DNA from: Gammaproteobacteria bacterium
GTDB lineage: Bacteria; Pseudomonadota; Gammaproteobacteria; Burkholderiales; Rhodocyclaceae
Direction of reading: 5' to 3'
Assembly (NCBI GenBank): GCA_029289265.1
Contig: JARFTX010000001.1
Coordinates: 262,325-326,324, forward strand
DNA length: 64,000 bases
The notes beneath the pieces are model-generated. The model was given only the letters and a program-made list of their open reading frames with translations. It ran no database searches and had not been told where the DNA came from. A program made the position numbers and the translations under genes. Below, one piece after another: positions 30,806 through 39,759 of this stretch (the first letter of the stretch is position 1; every line of letters starts with the position of its first letter).

Positions 30806-31417
30806 TCAGGGTGCGAGCAGGGGCCGCAGCGTGCCCCAGATCGTGTCGACGATGACGGGTTGCGCTTCGGCCGTCGGGTGAATGCCGTCGGGCAGGAACA
30901 TCTCCGGCTGGTCGGCGAAGCCCTCGAGCAGGAACGGCACGAAGGGCAGGTCGAAGCGCTGTGCGAGGTTGTGGAAGGCCTCCTCGAAGCGTCGGGTAAA
31001 GGCGGGCCCGTAATTCGGGGGCATGCGCATGCCGACCAGGACCACGACCGCGCCGGACTGTCGGCCGGCTTCCACCATGGCCCCGAGGTTGTCCTCCATG
31101 AGCTGGGGACGCAGCCCGCGCAGGCCGTCGTTCGCGCCGAGTTCGAGGATGAGGATGTCGGGCTTGTGCTGGTCGAGTGCCGCCGGCAGGCGGGTGAGGC
31201 CGCCCGAAGAGGTTTCGCCGCTGACGCTGCCATTGACGACGCTGTAGCGGAACCCTTCGTGTTCGAGACGCGTCTGCAACAGTTTGGGCCATTCCTCGCC
31301 GGGTCGAAGTCCGTAACCGGCCGAGAGACTGTCGCCCCAGACCAGGATCGTTCCGGCCTGAGGGGCGCCCGCTAGCATCAACATGAAGAAGAAGGCCGCA
31401 ATGGATCGAAACAGCAT
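30806..31417 (-). CDS. tesA: Arylesterase/acyl-CoA thioesterase I, SGNH hydrolase
   Basis: A 203-residue periplasmic esterase. A signal peptide (residues about 1-20, SIAAFFFMLMLAGAPQA) is followed by the SGNH blocks: GDSLSAGYGL with the nucleophile Ser, the oxyanion Gly in GSVSGET, ELGANDGLRG with Asn, and the late DGIHP with Asp and His. It converges with selD (four bases between stops) and is divergent from the ABC ATPase gene, whose best start overlaps the tesA start by 17 bases. This tesA/ybbA arrangement is conserved. Confidence 0.92.
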   Translation of the reverse strand: MLFRSIAAFFFMLMLAGAPQAGTILVWGDSLSAGYGLRPGEEWPKLLQTRLEHEGFRYSVVNGSVSGETSSGGLTRLPAALDQHKPDILILELGANDGLRGLRPQLMEDNLGAMVEAGRQSGAVVVLVGMRMPPNYGPAFTRRFEEAFHNLAQRFDLPFVPFLLEGFADQPEMFLPDGIHPTAEAQPVIVDTIWGTLRPLLAP

Positions 31418-32120
31418 CGAATTCAAGGCTCCCGTGATGGAAGTGCGTGGGCTCTCGAAGAGCGTGCCGCTCGCGAACGGCGGGGGCAGGCTCGACATTC
31501 TGCAGGATGTCTCGTTCAGCGTGGGTGCCGGCGAGTCGGTCGCGGTGGTGGGCGCGTCCGGTTCGGGAAAATCCACACTGCTCGGATTGCTCGCGGGGCT
31601 CGATGTTCCCACGGCAGGCTCGGTGCGCATTCGGGAGGTGGATCTCTTCAGCCTCGACGAGGACGCGCGCGCCGCGCTGCGCGGCGATGCGATCGGCTTC
31701 GTGTTCCAGTCCTTCCAGTTGCTGCCGGCGCTCACAGCGCTGGAGAACGTGATGCTTCCGCTCGAACTCGCCGGCACCCACGGCGCGCGCGAGATCGCGG
31801 GCCAGTGGCTGGAGCGGGTGGGGCTGGGCGGACGCATACGGCACTATCCCAAGCATCTCTCGGGCGGCGAGCAGCAGCGCGTCGCGCTCGCCCGCGCGTT
31901 CGCAGCCGGACCGGCCCTTCTGCTCGCGGATGAGCCGACCGGCAACCTCGATGCCGCCACAGGTGCGGCCATCATCGATCTCATCTTCACGCTCAACCGC
32001 GAGGCCGGCACGACGCTGATCCTGGTCACCCACGACGAGGCGCTCGCCAACCGCTGCCAGCGCATCCTGCGCATGCAGGCGGGGCGTCTGGAGGAGGCGG
32101 GCGTCGCGGTGCGGGTGTGA
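31401..32120 (+). CDS. ABC transporter ATP-binding protein, YbbA/LolD type
   Basis: A 239-residue ATPase with Walker A GASGSGKSTLLG, the Q-loop FVFQSFQLLPAL, signature LSGGEQQRVALARAF and Walker B LLLADEPTGNLD. It belongs to the MacB/LolD group that works with FtsX-like permeases. In E. coli ybbA is followed by the permease ybbP; here no permease follows, and the next gene is hpnE on the other strand. The start at 31401 has AAGAAGAAGG upstream; ATG at 31437 is the alternative that avoids overlap with tesA. Confidence 0.88.
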   Translation: MDRNSIEFKAPVMEVRGLSKSVPLANGGGRLDILQDVSFSVGAGESVAVVGASGSGKSTLLGLLAGLDVPTAGSVRIREVDLFSLDEDARAALRGDAIGFVFQSFQLLPALTALENVMLPLELAGTHGAREIAGQWLERVGLGGRIRHYPKHLSGGEQQRVALARAFAAGPALLLADEPTGNLDAATGAAIIDLIFTLNREAGTTLILVTHDEALANRCQRILRMQAGRLEEAGVAVRV

Positions 32121-32130
32121 AAGATGCGGG

Positions 32131-33429
32131 TTAAACCGGCGACCGAAGAATCGCCTCGGCGACCGCCGTGCCCGAGCGCGCAGCCGATTCCAGGGTTGCC
32201 GGGTAGGGAGAGTCGATGTAGTCGCCGGCGAGCCACAGGCCATCGACCGGCGTGCGGCTGTCCGGGCGCAGCAGGCCCGGCCGGCAGGCGAAGGTGGCAC
32301 GCTTTTCGGTGATGGAGAACGCCCATTCGGGCGACGGCAGCCGTCGGTCGAGTTCGCGCTCCAGTTGCTGGTGGACCGCGATTTCCAGATCCTCCCGCGT
32401 CATCGCCTCGTGCGGGCCGCTCGCGCTGATGACGCAGGAAATCAGGCCCGGTTCGGCGCCGAGCCGCCCTTTGTCGAAGGCCCATTGCGCAGGGCCGTCG
32501 GTGAGTTCGATCATCGGATGGGGCAGGTTCTGACCCTCGCCGAGCGCCAGATAGACGGTCGTGATGGGTTCGTGCGGCAAATCGTCGATCTGCTGCGCGA
32601 GCCGATCGCAAGCGCCGGTCGAGCGCAGCAGGCCCGAGGCGTGATAGGGCGCCGTCGCGATGACGACCTCGTCGTAGCGCTGTTTGGGCGCAGGATCGCC
32701 CTCGAGCCGGAATCCGCCCTCATCGCGCTCCACCGCGGCGATGGCCGTGCCGGTGCGCAGCCGCCCGCGCCGCGTCGCGAGATAGCGTGCCGCCTGCACC
32801 GGAAAAAGCTCCGAGAGGTCCACCCGCGGGAGCAGCAGCTCGCTTGCGCTGGCATCCGCACCGAGGCTGTCGCGCAGCACATTCGCGAAGATCTGCGCCG
32901 ACGCCTGGGCGACGGGGGTGTTGAGGGCCGCCAGGCATAGCGGCATCCACACCAGACGCACGAGTCGTGGCGTCTGCGCGGTGAGCTGCAGCAGGCGCTC
33001 CACCGTCATCGTCGGGTCGACGTCGAAGCGGTGCTTCTTCAGGTGACGCATCAGGCGCAGCATCGCCAGGCGGTCCTGGGTGCCGAGTCCGCGCGCCCGC
33101 AGCAAGCCGACGGCGAGATGCAAGGGGGCGGGCAGTCGTGCGGCCTGGAGGTGCATCTGGCCGGGCGCGTGCAGGGTGAGCGGCAGTCGCTCGAACACCT
33201 TGGGCGAGACGCCGGTGAGGCGCAGCAGACGCGACAATTCCGTATAGGCACCGATCAGGATGTGCTGGCCGTTGTCGACCCGCCAGCCATCCTTCGCCAC
33301 CATCCGGGCCCGGCCACCCAGGGTGTGCGAGCGCTCGAACACGGTCACGAAGACATCCCGGCGCGCGAGCTCGACCGCGCAGGCGAGCCCCGCGTAGCCG
33401 GCGCCGATCACTGCGACCGAGCGGCTCAT
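32131..33429 (-). CDS. hpnE: Hydroxysqualene dehydroxylase HpnE
   Basis: An FAD-dependent enzyme that reduces hydroxysqualene to squalene, the last of the HpnCDE steps toward hopanoids. The 432-residue protein opens with the dinucleotide-binding motif VAVIGAGYAGLACAVELARR and the acidic ERSHTLGGRARM, and ends with the flavin motif GLWLAGDYIDSPYPATLESAARSG (in part). The hpnD stop lies one base before its start, so hpnC-hpnD-hpnE form one operon. The cyclase shc is not in the window. Confidence 0.93.
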   Translation of the reverse strand: MSRSVAVIGAGYAGLACAVELARRDVFVTVFERSHTLGGRARMVAKDGWRVDNGQHILIGAYTELSRLLRLTGVSPKVFERLPLTLHAPGQMHLQAARLPAPLHLAVGLLRARGLGTQDRLAMLRLMRHLKKHRFDVDPTMTVERLLQLTAQTPRLVRLVWMPLCLAALNTPVAQASAQIFANVLRDSLGADASASELLLPRVDLSELFPVQAARYLATRRGRLRTGTAIAAVERDEGGFRLEGDPAPKQRYDEVVIATAPYHASGLLRSTGACDRLAQQIDDLPHEPITTVYLALGEGQNLPHPMIELTDGPAQWAFDKGRLGAEPGLISCVISASGPHEAMTREDLEIAVHQQLERELDRRLPSPEWAFSITEKRATFACRPGLLRPDSRTPVDGLWLAGDYIDSPYPATLESAARSGTAVAEAILRSPV

Positions 33430-33430
33430 G

Positions 33431-34264
33431 TCAGGCTCGCATCCACGTCATGCCGGCAATCCAGATCTTGCGCACCGGCGTGAGCGAAGTGCGGCGGTCC
33501 AGCACCAGGAAGCCGTCGCGCGCGATCTCCCGGAGCAGGGTGCGGTAGATCGCCGCCATCACCAGCCCGGGGCGCTGGCTCTTGCGATCGACGTCCGGCA
33601 GGTGCGAGAAGGCCTGGTCGTAGAAATGCTCGGCACGCGCGTACTGGAACTGCATCAGGTCGCGGAACCGCTCGCTGTGGCGCGCTTCGAGGATGTCGCG
33701 CGCGGGCACGCCGAAGCGCTCGAGATCCTCCACCGGCAGGTAGATGCGCCCGCGCCGGGCATCTTCGCCGACGTCGCGGATGATGTTGGTGAGCTGGAAG
33801 GCGATGCCCAGATCGTGCGCATAGCGAAGCGTCTGCCGGTCCTGATAGCCGAAGATCTCCGCCGCGAGCAGCCCCACGACGCTCGCGACGCGGTAGCAGT
33901 AGAGTTGCAGCGCCTTGAAGTCGCCGTAGCGCGCCTGTTCGAGGTCCATCGCCATCCCGTCGATGATCTCGAGCAACTGCTCGCGCGGCAGGCTCACGCG
34001 CGCAGCGACGTCGCGCAGCGCAAGGCCGACGGGATGCGTCGGTTCGCCGCCGAAGATGCGATCGACCTCGGTGCGCCACCAGGCGAGCTTGGTGTGGGCG
34101 AGATCGACGTCGTGGCACTCGTCGACGACGTCATCGACTTCGCGGCAGAACGCGTACAGCGCGGTGATCGCCTGGCGCTTGTCGGGTGGCAGGAACAGGA
34201 AGCTGTAGTAAAAGCTGGATCCGCTCTTCGCGGCCTTGTCCTGGCAGTAGTCGTGCGGATTCAT
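33431..34264 (-). CDS. hpnD: Presqualene diphosphate synthase HpnD
   Basis: Condenses two farnesyl diphosphates to presqualene diphosphate. The 277-residue protein has YYSFLFLPPDKRQAITALYAFCREVDDVVDE with the first Asp-rich motif (given in part), and the second motif TNIIRDVGEDARRGRIYLP. The ATG at 34264 overlaps the stop of hpnC (ATGA), showing translational coupling. An in-frame upstream ATG at 34306 would lie within hpnC. Confidence 0.94.
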   Translation of the reverse strand: MNPHDYCQDKAAKSGSSFYYSFLFLPPDKRQAITALYAFCREVDDVVDECHDVDLAHTKLAWWRTEVDRIFGGEPTHPVGLALRDVAARVSLPREQLLEIIDGMAMDLEQARYGDFKALQLYCYRVASVVGLLAAEIFGYQDRQTLRYAHDLGIAFQLTNIIRDVGEDARRGRIYLPVEDLERFGVPARDILEARHSERFRDLMQFQYARAEHFYDQAFSHLPDVDRKSQRPGLVMAAIYRTLLREIARDGFLVLDRRTSLTPVRKIWIAGMTWMRA

Positions 34265-35091
34265 TTCGGGTCGTAGGTGAGCGCGCGCAGCGCGAGTCGC
34301 ATCCAATCGGTCTTGCCGAGCGTCGGTCGATGGCGGAAGACGTCGTAGCCGGCCGACTCGATCCGTTCGAGAATTCTGAGTCCGCCGAGCACGACCAGCC
34401 GCAATTCCCAGCCCGCCCGCCCCGGCAGTCGGCGCGCAAGCGGTGCGCCGTCGAGCATGATCGCACGCGCGCGTTGCAGCTCGAAGCGCAGCAGTGCCTG
34501 CCAGCGCTCGTCGCAGCGCTCCTCGGCGATCTGCACCTCGGTGACGCCGAAACGCAGCAAGTCTTCGGACGGGAGGTAGATCCGTCCCTTGGCGGAATCG
34601 ACCGCCACGTCCTGCCAGAAGTTGATGAGCTGAAGGCTGGTGCAGACCGAGTCGGACAGGCGCAGATTGTCCGGGCTGGCGGCGCCGTAGAGGTGCAGCA
34701 GCAGCCGCCCGACCGGGTTCGCCGAGCGGCGGCAGTAATCGGCGAGCTCGCCGAAGTCGGCATAGCGCGTCTTGCCGACATCCTGGGCAAAGGCGTCGAG
34801 CAGATCGCGAAAGGGCTGCATGGGCAGGCCGAAGGCGCGGATATTGCGCCCGAGGCGTTCGAACAGGGCGCGCAGCGACGGATGCACCGGTGGCTCACCG
34901 CGTTCGATCGCGGCGAGCTCGATGCGGTAGTCGTTGAGTCGCGCGAGCCGCGCCACGGCCGGCGCGTCGCCCTCGTCGGCCACGTCGTCGGCGCTTCGGG
35001 CAAACGCGTAGATCGCCTCGATCGGCTCGCGCAGCCGGCGCGGCAGCAGGATCGAAGCAACGGGAAAGTTTTCGTAGTGGTCGACGGGCAT
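34261..35091 (-). CDS. hpnC: Hydroxysqualene synthase HpnC
   Basis: Converts presqualene diphosphate to hydroxysqualene. The 276-residue protein is a squalene/phytoene synthase homologue: ENFPVASILLPRRLREPIEAIYAFARSADDVADEGD (in part) holds the first Asp motif, and LINFWQDVAVDSAKGRIYLP the second. It is the first gene of hpnC-hpnD-hpnE. Its start lies 51 bases from the divergent ABC ATPase gene at 35143, so the two promoters share that space. Confidence 0.93.
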   Translation of the reverse strand: MPVDHYENFPVASILLPRRLREPIEAIYAFARSADDVADEGDAPAVARLARLNDYRIELAAIERGEPPVHPSLRALFERLGRNIRAFGLPMQPFRDLLDAFAQDVGKTRYADFGELADYCRRSANPVGRLLLHLYGAASPDNLRLSDSVCTSLQLINFWQDVAVDSAKGRIYLPSEDLLRFGVTEVQIAEERCDERWQALLRFELQRARAIMLDGAPLARRLPGRAGWELRLVVLGGLRILERIESAGYDVFRHRPTLGKTDWMRLALRALTYDPK

Positions 35092-35142
35092 GATCGGCGG
35101 CCAAGTATACGCGATCGGGATGTCCGCCCGAGGTGTGCGAAC

Positions 35143-35865
35143 ATGCACCGATCGGCACCTGTCGCGCCTGACGCTGTCATTGCTCCTATGCTCGAAGTCG
35201 AACAACTCGAAAAGCGCTTCTCCGCCCAGGCCGCCCATCCGCTGTTTGCCGGCGTGTCCTTCACGCTCGCCGCGGGCGAATGCGTTGCGGTGATGGGCGA
35301 ATCCGGGGTCGGCAAATCCACGCTGCTCAACTGCATCGCCGGGCTCGAAGCGGTCGACGGTGGACGCATCGTACTCGACGGCCAGGAACTCACTGCGCTC
35401 GACGACGACGCCTTCGCCCGACTGCGCCGGCGGCGCTTCGGCTTCGTGTTCCAGGCGTTCCACATCCTGCCGCACCTCGACGTGCTGCAGAACGTGGCAC
35501 TGCCGTTGTGGCTGCTCGACGTGGAGAGTGGCGAGGCGACGCGGCGCGCCCGCGCGATGCTCGAGCGCGTCGGGCTCGCCGACCGCGCCGGCGACTGGCC
35601 GCGACACCTGTCCGGCGGCGAGCTGCAGCGTGTCGCGATCGCCCGCGCGCTCGTGCATGGCCCAGCGCTGGTGCTTGCCGACGAGCCGACCGGCAACCTC
35701 GACCCCGAGCGCGCCGACCAGGTGCTGGGGCTGCTGCTCGAGTCCATCCGCTCGGCGGGCGCGATGGGGATTCTCGTCACCCACTCGCAGGCCGCCGCGG
35801 CACGCGCGGACCGCGTACTTCGGCTTGCCGCCGACGGGCTGCGTGAGTTCGACAAGGCCGCATGA
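35143..35865 (+). CDS. ABC transporter ATP-binding protein (LolD/MacB type)
   Basis: A 240-residue ATPase with Walker A GESGVGKSTLLN, FVFQAFHILPHLDVLQNVAL, signature LSGGELQRVAIARAL and Walker B LVLADEPTGNLD. GAGGTG at 35130-35135 precedes the ATG at 35143; an internal ATG at 35188 gives the minimal family length but has no ribosome-binding site. The stop overlaps the permease start by four bases, so it is surely the motor of the FtsX-like permease that follows. Confidence 0.93.
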   Translation: MHRSAPVAPDAVIAPMLEVEQLEKRFSAQAAHPLFAGVSFTLAAGECVAVMGESGVGKSTLLNCIAGLEAVDGGRIVLDGQELTALDDDAFARLRRRRFGFVFQAFHILPHLDVLQNVALPLWLLDVESGEATRRARAMLERVGLADRAGDWPRHLSGGELQRVAIARALVHGPALVLADEPTGNLDPERADQVLGLLLESIRSAGAMGILVTHSQAAAARADRVLRLAADGLREFDKAA

Positions 35866-38432
35866 ACATCGCGCTCTACCGGGTGTTCCTGGCGAGCGTG
35901 CTGCGGCGCCGGCTCGCCACCGCGCTGTCGCTCATTGCGATCGGACTGGGTGTGGCGCTCGGGCTCGCCGTGCAACTCATCCACGGCGCGGCGCTCGCCG
36001 AGTTCGACCGCGGCATGCGCCTGCTTGCGGGCGAGGCCGACCTGCAGGTTCTCGGCCCTCGCGGCGGATTCGACGACGGGCTCTACGTGACGGTCGCGCG
36101 CCGTCCCGAAGTCGCCGAGGCGAGCCCGATCCTCGAGATCGAGGCGCGCCTGCCGGGGCGCGAGGAGACGCTGCGGATCCTGGGTATCGATCTGTTTCGT
36201 GTCGCCCGGGTGTCACCGGTGCTCCTGCCCGTCGCGGCCGCGGGGGGCGGATCAAGATCAATGGGGTCAGACTCCTTTGATCCCTCGGATCAGGATCAAA
36301 GGAGTCTGACCCCATTGATCCTGCTGGAATCCGACACGCTTTTTCTCAGCGCGGCCGCCCGCGCAGCGCTCGGCGTCGAGTCGGGCAACCTGCTTACGGT
36401 GCAGTCGGGACTGCGCGAGACGCGGTTGCGTATTGCCGGAACCGTCCCGGGTGCGGGTGTGGGCCAGCGGCTCGCGGTCATGGACATCGCCGCTGCGCAA
36501 CAGACCTTCGACCGCATCGGACGGCTCAGCCGCATCGATCTGCGCCTTGCGCCGGGGATCGATCGTTCGCTTGCCCAGCGCGAGCTGCGCGCACTGCTGC
36601 CGGCGGGCGTCGAGTTGCTCGCGCCGGAAGCGGCCACTGCGCAGGCGGCCGGCCTGTCGCGCGCCTACCGCGTCAATATGACCATGCTCGCGGCGATCGC
36701 GCTGCTCACCGGCGGCTTTCTCGTCTTTTCCACGCAGTTGCTCGCCGTGGTGCGGCGTCGCCAGGAGTTCGCCTTCCTGCGCGCACTGGGTCTCGATCGG
36801 CCGATGCTGGTGCGCGGCCTCCTCGCCGAAGGCGTGGCGATCGGGTTGCTGGGCGGCGCCTTGGGGGTGGCGTTCGCGCACGCTCTGACGGCGTTTGCCC
36901 TTGAATTGATCGGCGGCGACCTGGGCGCCGGTTTCTTCCGCGGGCTTGCCCCGGCGCTGCCGTTCCGGCCCGACCTCGCCTCCGCGTACTGGCTGCTCGG
37001 CGGGCTGGCCGGTCTCGCCGGAGCATGGTGGCCCGCGCGCGAGGCGGCGCGATTGGTGCCGGCGCGGGCCTTGAGGGCCGGCGACGAGGCCGAGCTGCTG
37101 CGGTCCCCTTCACGCTTGCCGGCCGCGCTCGGGTGTCTCGCGCTGGCCGCGCTCGCCTGTCTGCTGCCGCCTGTCGGCGGCGTGCCGGTGTTCGGCTATG
37201 CGGCCGTCGCGCTGATCCTCGCCGGCGCGGTGCTGAGTCTGCCCAGCGCAACGCGGCTCGCGATGCGCGCGCTCGCCGCCGGGCGAGTCGTCGTGCTCCG
37301 CCTCGCCCATGCCCGCCTGGCCTCTTCGCCCGGCCAGGCGGTCGTGGCCGGCGCGGGCGTGGTCGCGAGCGTTGCGCTGGCCGCATCGATGGCGATCATG
37401 GTCAGCTCGTTTCGCGTCTCGGTCGACGACTGGCTGGCGCAGGTGCTGCCGGCCGACCTCTACGTGCGCGCGTCGTCCTCGGCGGCGAGCGGCTTCCTCG
37501 AACCCGACGCGGTTGACAAGGTGGCGGCGCTCGCCGGCATCGCATCCGTCGAGCCGATCCGCTACGACACGCTGAGACTGTCGGCCGGGCATTTCCCGAT
37601 GACGCTGATCGCGCGGCCGCTCGACGGTGCGTTCAGCCTGCCGCTCATCGCGGGATCGCAGGCCGGCGCGCTCGGGGACGGTGGTGCCGCGCCACCGGCA
37701 TGGATCTCCGAAGCGATGGCCGACCTGCTGAGCCTAGGCGTCGGAGCGTCGCTCACACTGCCGCTCTCCGGTGAAGCACACGATTTCCGTGTCGCCGGCA
37801 TCTGGCGCGACTACGCCCGCCAGCACGGCGCCGTGATGATCGAACTGTCCACCTATCGCGCCATCACCGGCGACGAACGCAGCAACGACCTCGCGATCCA
37901 CCTCGCGGGCGGCGCGGATCTCGACGCCCTGATGCACGAGATCCGCGACGCACTCGGGGCGCGCCACATCGAGCTCTCGACCCCCGGTGAAATCCGCGCG
38001 ATCAGCCTCGCGATCTTCGATCGCACCTTCCTCGTCACTTACCTGATGGCGGCCGTCGCCGTGCTGATCGGCCTGTTCGGCATCAGCACCACCTTCGCCG
38101 CGCTCGCCACCAGTCGCTGCAAGGAGTTCGGCATGCTGCGCCACCTCGGCCTGCTGCGCAGCCAGATCGGGCGCCTGCTCGCGCTCGAGGGCGCGCTCAC
38201 TGCGGCGGTCGGCGTCGCGGTCGGCATGGCCGCCGGCGGCGCGATCGCCCTCGTGCTGATCGAAGTCATCAACCGCCAGAGCTTCCACTGGAGCATGGAC
38301 CTGACCGTGCCGGCGCCCATGCTCGCAATCTTCGCCGTCGCGCTCGTCGCGCTCGCGGCCCTGGCGGCCCGCCTCTCCGGCCACCAGGCGATGCGCCGCA
38401 GCGCCGTAGTGGCCGTGCGCGAGGACTGGTGA
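35862..38432 (+). CDS. FtsX-like ABC transporter permease
   Basis: An 856-residue inner-membrane protein with two FtsX-type membrane blocks (about residues 265-425 and 720-850), an N-terminal helix (about 12-35) and two large periplasmic loops. This duplicated layout is that of the large FtsX permeases, and with a LolD-like ATPase and a lipocalin-like partner it likely exports or moves lipophilic material. In the first loop, about residues 128-153 are encoded by a 27-bp perfect inverted repeat and its spacer (36256-36320), an in-frame insertion not expected in the family. The stop overlaps the next gene. Confidence 0.9.
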   Translation: MNIALYRVFLASVLRRRLATALSLIAIGLGVALGLAVQLIHGAALAEFDRGMRLLAGEADLQVLGPRGGFDDGLYVTVARRPEVAEASPILEIEARLPGREETLRILGIDLFRVARVSPVLLPVAAAGGGSRSMGSDSFDPSDQDQRSLTPLILLESDTLFLSAAARAALGVESGNLLTVQSGLRETRLRIAGTVPGAGVGQRLAVMDIAAAQQTFDRIGRLSRIDLRLAPGIDRSLAQRELRALLPAGVELLAPEAATAQAAGLSRAYRVNMTMLAAIALLTGGFLVFSTQLLAVVRRRQEFAFLRALGLDRPMLVRGLLAEGVAIGLLGGALGVAFAHALTAFALELIGGDLGAGFFRGLAPALPFRPDLASAYWLLGGLAGLAGAWWPAREAARLVPARALRAGDEAELLRSPSRLPAALGCLALAALACLLPPVGGVPVFGYAAVALILAGAVLSLPSATRLAMRALAAGRVVVLRLAHARLASSPGQAVVAGAGVVASVALAASMAIMVSSFRVSVDDWLAQVLPADLYVRASSSAASGFLEPDAVDKVAALAGIASVEPIRYDTLRLSAGHFPMTLIARPLDGAFSLPLIAGSQAGALGDGGAAPPAWISEAMADLLSLGVGASLTLPLSGEAHDFRVAGIWRDYARQHGAVMIELSTYRAITGDERSNDLAIHLAGGADLDALMHEIRDALGARHIELSTPGEIRAISLAIFDRTFLVTYLMAAVAVLIGLFGISTTFAALATSRCKEFGMLRHLGLLRSQIGRLLALEGALTAAVGVAVGMAAGGAIALVLIEVINRQSFHWSMDLTVPAPMLAIFAVALVALAALAARLSGHQAMRRSAVVAVREDW
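36256..36320. repeat. 27-bp perfect inverted repeat inside the FtsX permease gene
   Basis: The left arm at 36256-36282 and the right arm at 36294-36320 are exact reverse complements, with an 11-base spacer. The core of the right arm reads AAAGGAGTCTGACCCC. The element is read through in frame as a Ser/Asp-rich peptide. One arm, with a single mismatch, recurs at 43558-43580. Form and dispersal suggest a REP/RAYT-like mobile palindrome; no transposase is in the window. Confidence 0.85.
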
Positions 38433-39604
38433 TGCGGCGGGCTGTGGCCTTCTTGCTGATCGCGGTAGCGGCGTGCGGAAGCAGCGTCGCGGGGCAAGCC
38501 GGGGAGAACTTCGCCCAGCCGGCCTTCCGCGGGCAGGACAAGCAATGGGTGCCAACCGTTTCACCGCCCCCGACGACGGACGTGCTCCCCACCGGGTCGG
38601 GCGGGTATCCCTCCGTCGTCGAAGGGCGCCCCCTGGTGTTTCCCCAGGACAGCGGCGCCCACCCCGACTACCGCACCGAGTGGTGGTACGTCACCGGCTG
38701 GCTCACCGACGCGGAGGGCGCGGAGCGGGGCTTTCAGGTGACCTTCTTTCGCGTGCGCACCCTGATCGGCGAGGACAACCCGAGCCGGTTCGCGCCGCGC
38801 CAGCTCATCGTCGCGCATGCGGCGATCGCCGATCCCGCCACCGGCAGGCTGTTGCACGCCGAGCGCGCCGAGCGCGCGCTCGATCCGCTCGCCGGGGCTG
38901 CGGTAGGGCGCACGCACGCGTGGATCGGCGACTGGGTGCTCGAGTGGCGCGACGGGCGCTACACCACGCGCATCGCCGACGACGGCTTCGGTTTCGAGCT
39001 CGACTTCACGCCCGAGGGCCCGCCCATGCTCAACGGCCGCGCTGGCTTCAGCCAGAAGGCGCCCGATCCGATCAATGCGAGCTACTACTACAGCCGCCCC
39101 CAGCTCGCCGTGACCGGCCGGCTGCGCATCGGCGCGCGCCACCATGAGGTGACCGGTCGCGCCTGGCTCGATCACGAATGGTCGAGCGAAATCCTGCCCG
39201 ACGGTGCCCGCGGCTGGGACTGGGTCGGCATCAACCTGCACGACGGTGGCGCCCTGATGGCCTTCCAGATGCGCGACGAGGCGGGCGCTGCCATGTGGAG
39301 CGCGGGCACCTACCGCGCCGGTCGCGGCGAACCGCAGATCCTCGACCCCGAAGCCGTGCGATTCACGCCGCTTCGCCGCTGGCGCTCGCCGCGGACCGGC
39401 GCCGAGTATCCGGTGCAATGGCAACTGGACATAGACGGGCGTCGCCTCACCCTCGAGCCGCTCTTCGACGACCAGGAACTCGACAGCCGCCGCTCGACCG
39501 GGGCGGTCTACTGGGAAGGCGCGGTCCGCCTGCTCGAAGGGGGACGGGAAATCGGGCGGGGCTATCTGGAGATGACCGGCTACACGGAGCGATTGCGCAT
39601 GTGA
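38432..39604 (+). CDS. Lipocalin-like (AttH/CrtC-type) lipoprotein
   Basis: A 390-residue exported protein. The N-terminus RRAVAFLLIAVAACGSS has a lipobox-like VAAC, so it is probably a lipoprotein. The body shows the AttH/hydroxyneurosporene-hydratase signature HPDYRTEWWYVTGWL, later AWLDHEWSSEILP and WDWVGINLHDGGALMAFQMRD. Such proteins are usually encoded after an FtsX-type permease and ATPase, as here, with a four-base-class overlap (TGATG). They are two-domain lipocalin folds that may hold a hydrophobic ligand. Substrate unknown. Confidence 0.88.
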   Translation: MRRAVAFLLIAVAACGSSVAGQAGENFAQPAFRGQDKQWVPTVSPPPTTDVLPTGSGGYPSVVEGRPLVFPQDSGAHPDYRTEWWYVTGWLTDAEGAERGFQVTFFRVRTLIGEDNPSRFAPRQLIVAHAAIADPATGRLLHAERAERALDPLAGAAVGRTHAWIGDWVLEWRDGRYTTRIADDGFGFELDFTPEGPPMLNGRAGFSQKAPDPINASYYYSRPQLAVTGRLRIGARHHEVTGRAWLDHEWSSEILPDGARGWDWVGINLHDGGALMAFQMRDEAGAAMWSAGTYRAGRGEPQILDPEAVRFTPLRRWRSPRTGAEYPVQWQLDIDGRRLTLEPLFDDQELDSRRSTGAVYWEGAVRLLEGGREIGRGYLEMTGYTERLRM

Positions 39605-39674
39605 TGCCAGCTGCGGCCCGACGTCGATCCGCGCCCCCCGTGTATAATCCGACCCGCCTCGGCGAGCGCCCCGG

Positions 39675-39759
39675 GCGGGGGTGGCGGAATTGGTAGACGC
39701 ACTGGATTTAGGTTCCAGCGCCGCAAGGCGTGAGAGTTCGAGTCTCTTCCCCCGCACCA
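39675..39759 (+). tRNA. tRNA-Leu(UAG)
   Basis: An 85-base class II tRNA. GCGGGGG pairs with the 3' CCCCCGC, followed by ACCA. The anticodon loop TTTAGGT gives TAG at 39709-39711, and the long variable arm GCGCCGCAAGGCGTG is present. A TATAAT at 39643-39648 is a likely -10 box. Confidence 0.97.

Noticed and set aside
39643..39648. TATAAT before tRNA-Leu as a full promoter
   Set aside because: The -10 box is perfect but no -35 hexamer lies at the right distance, so it is mentioned only with the tRNA.
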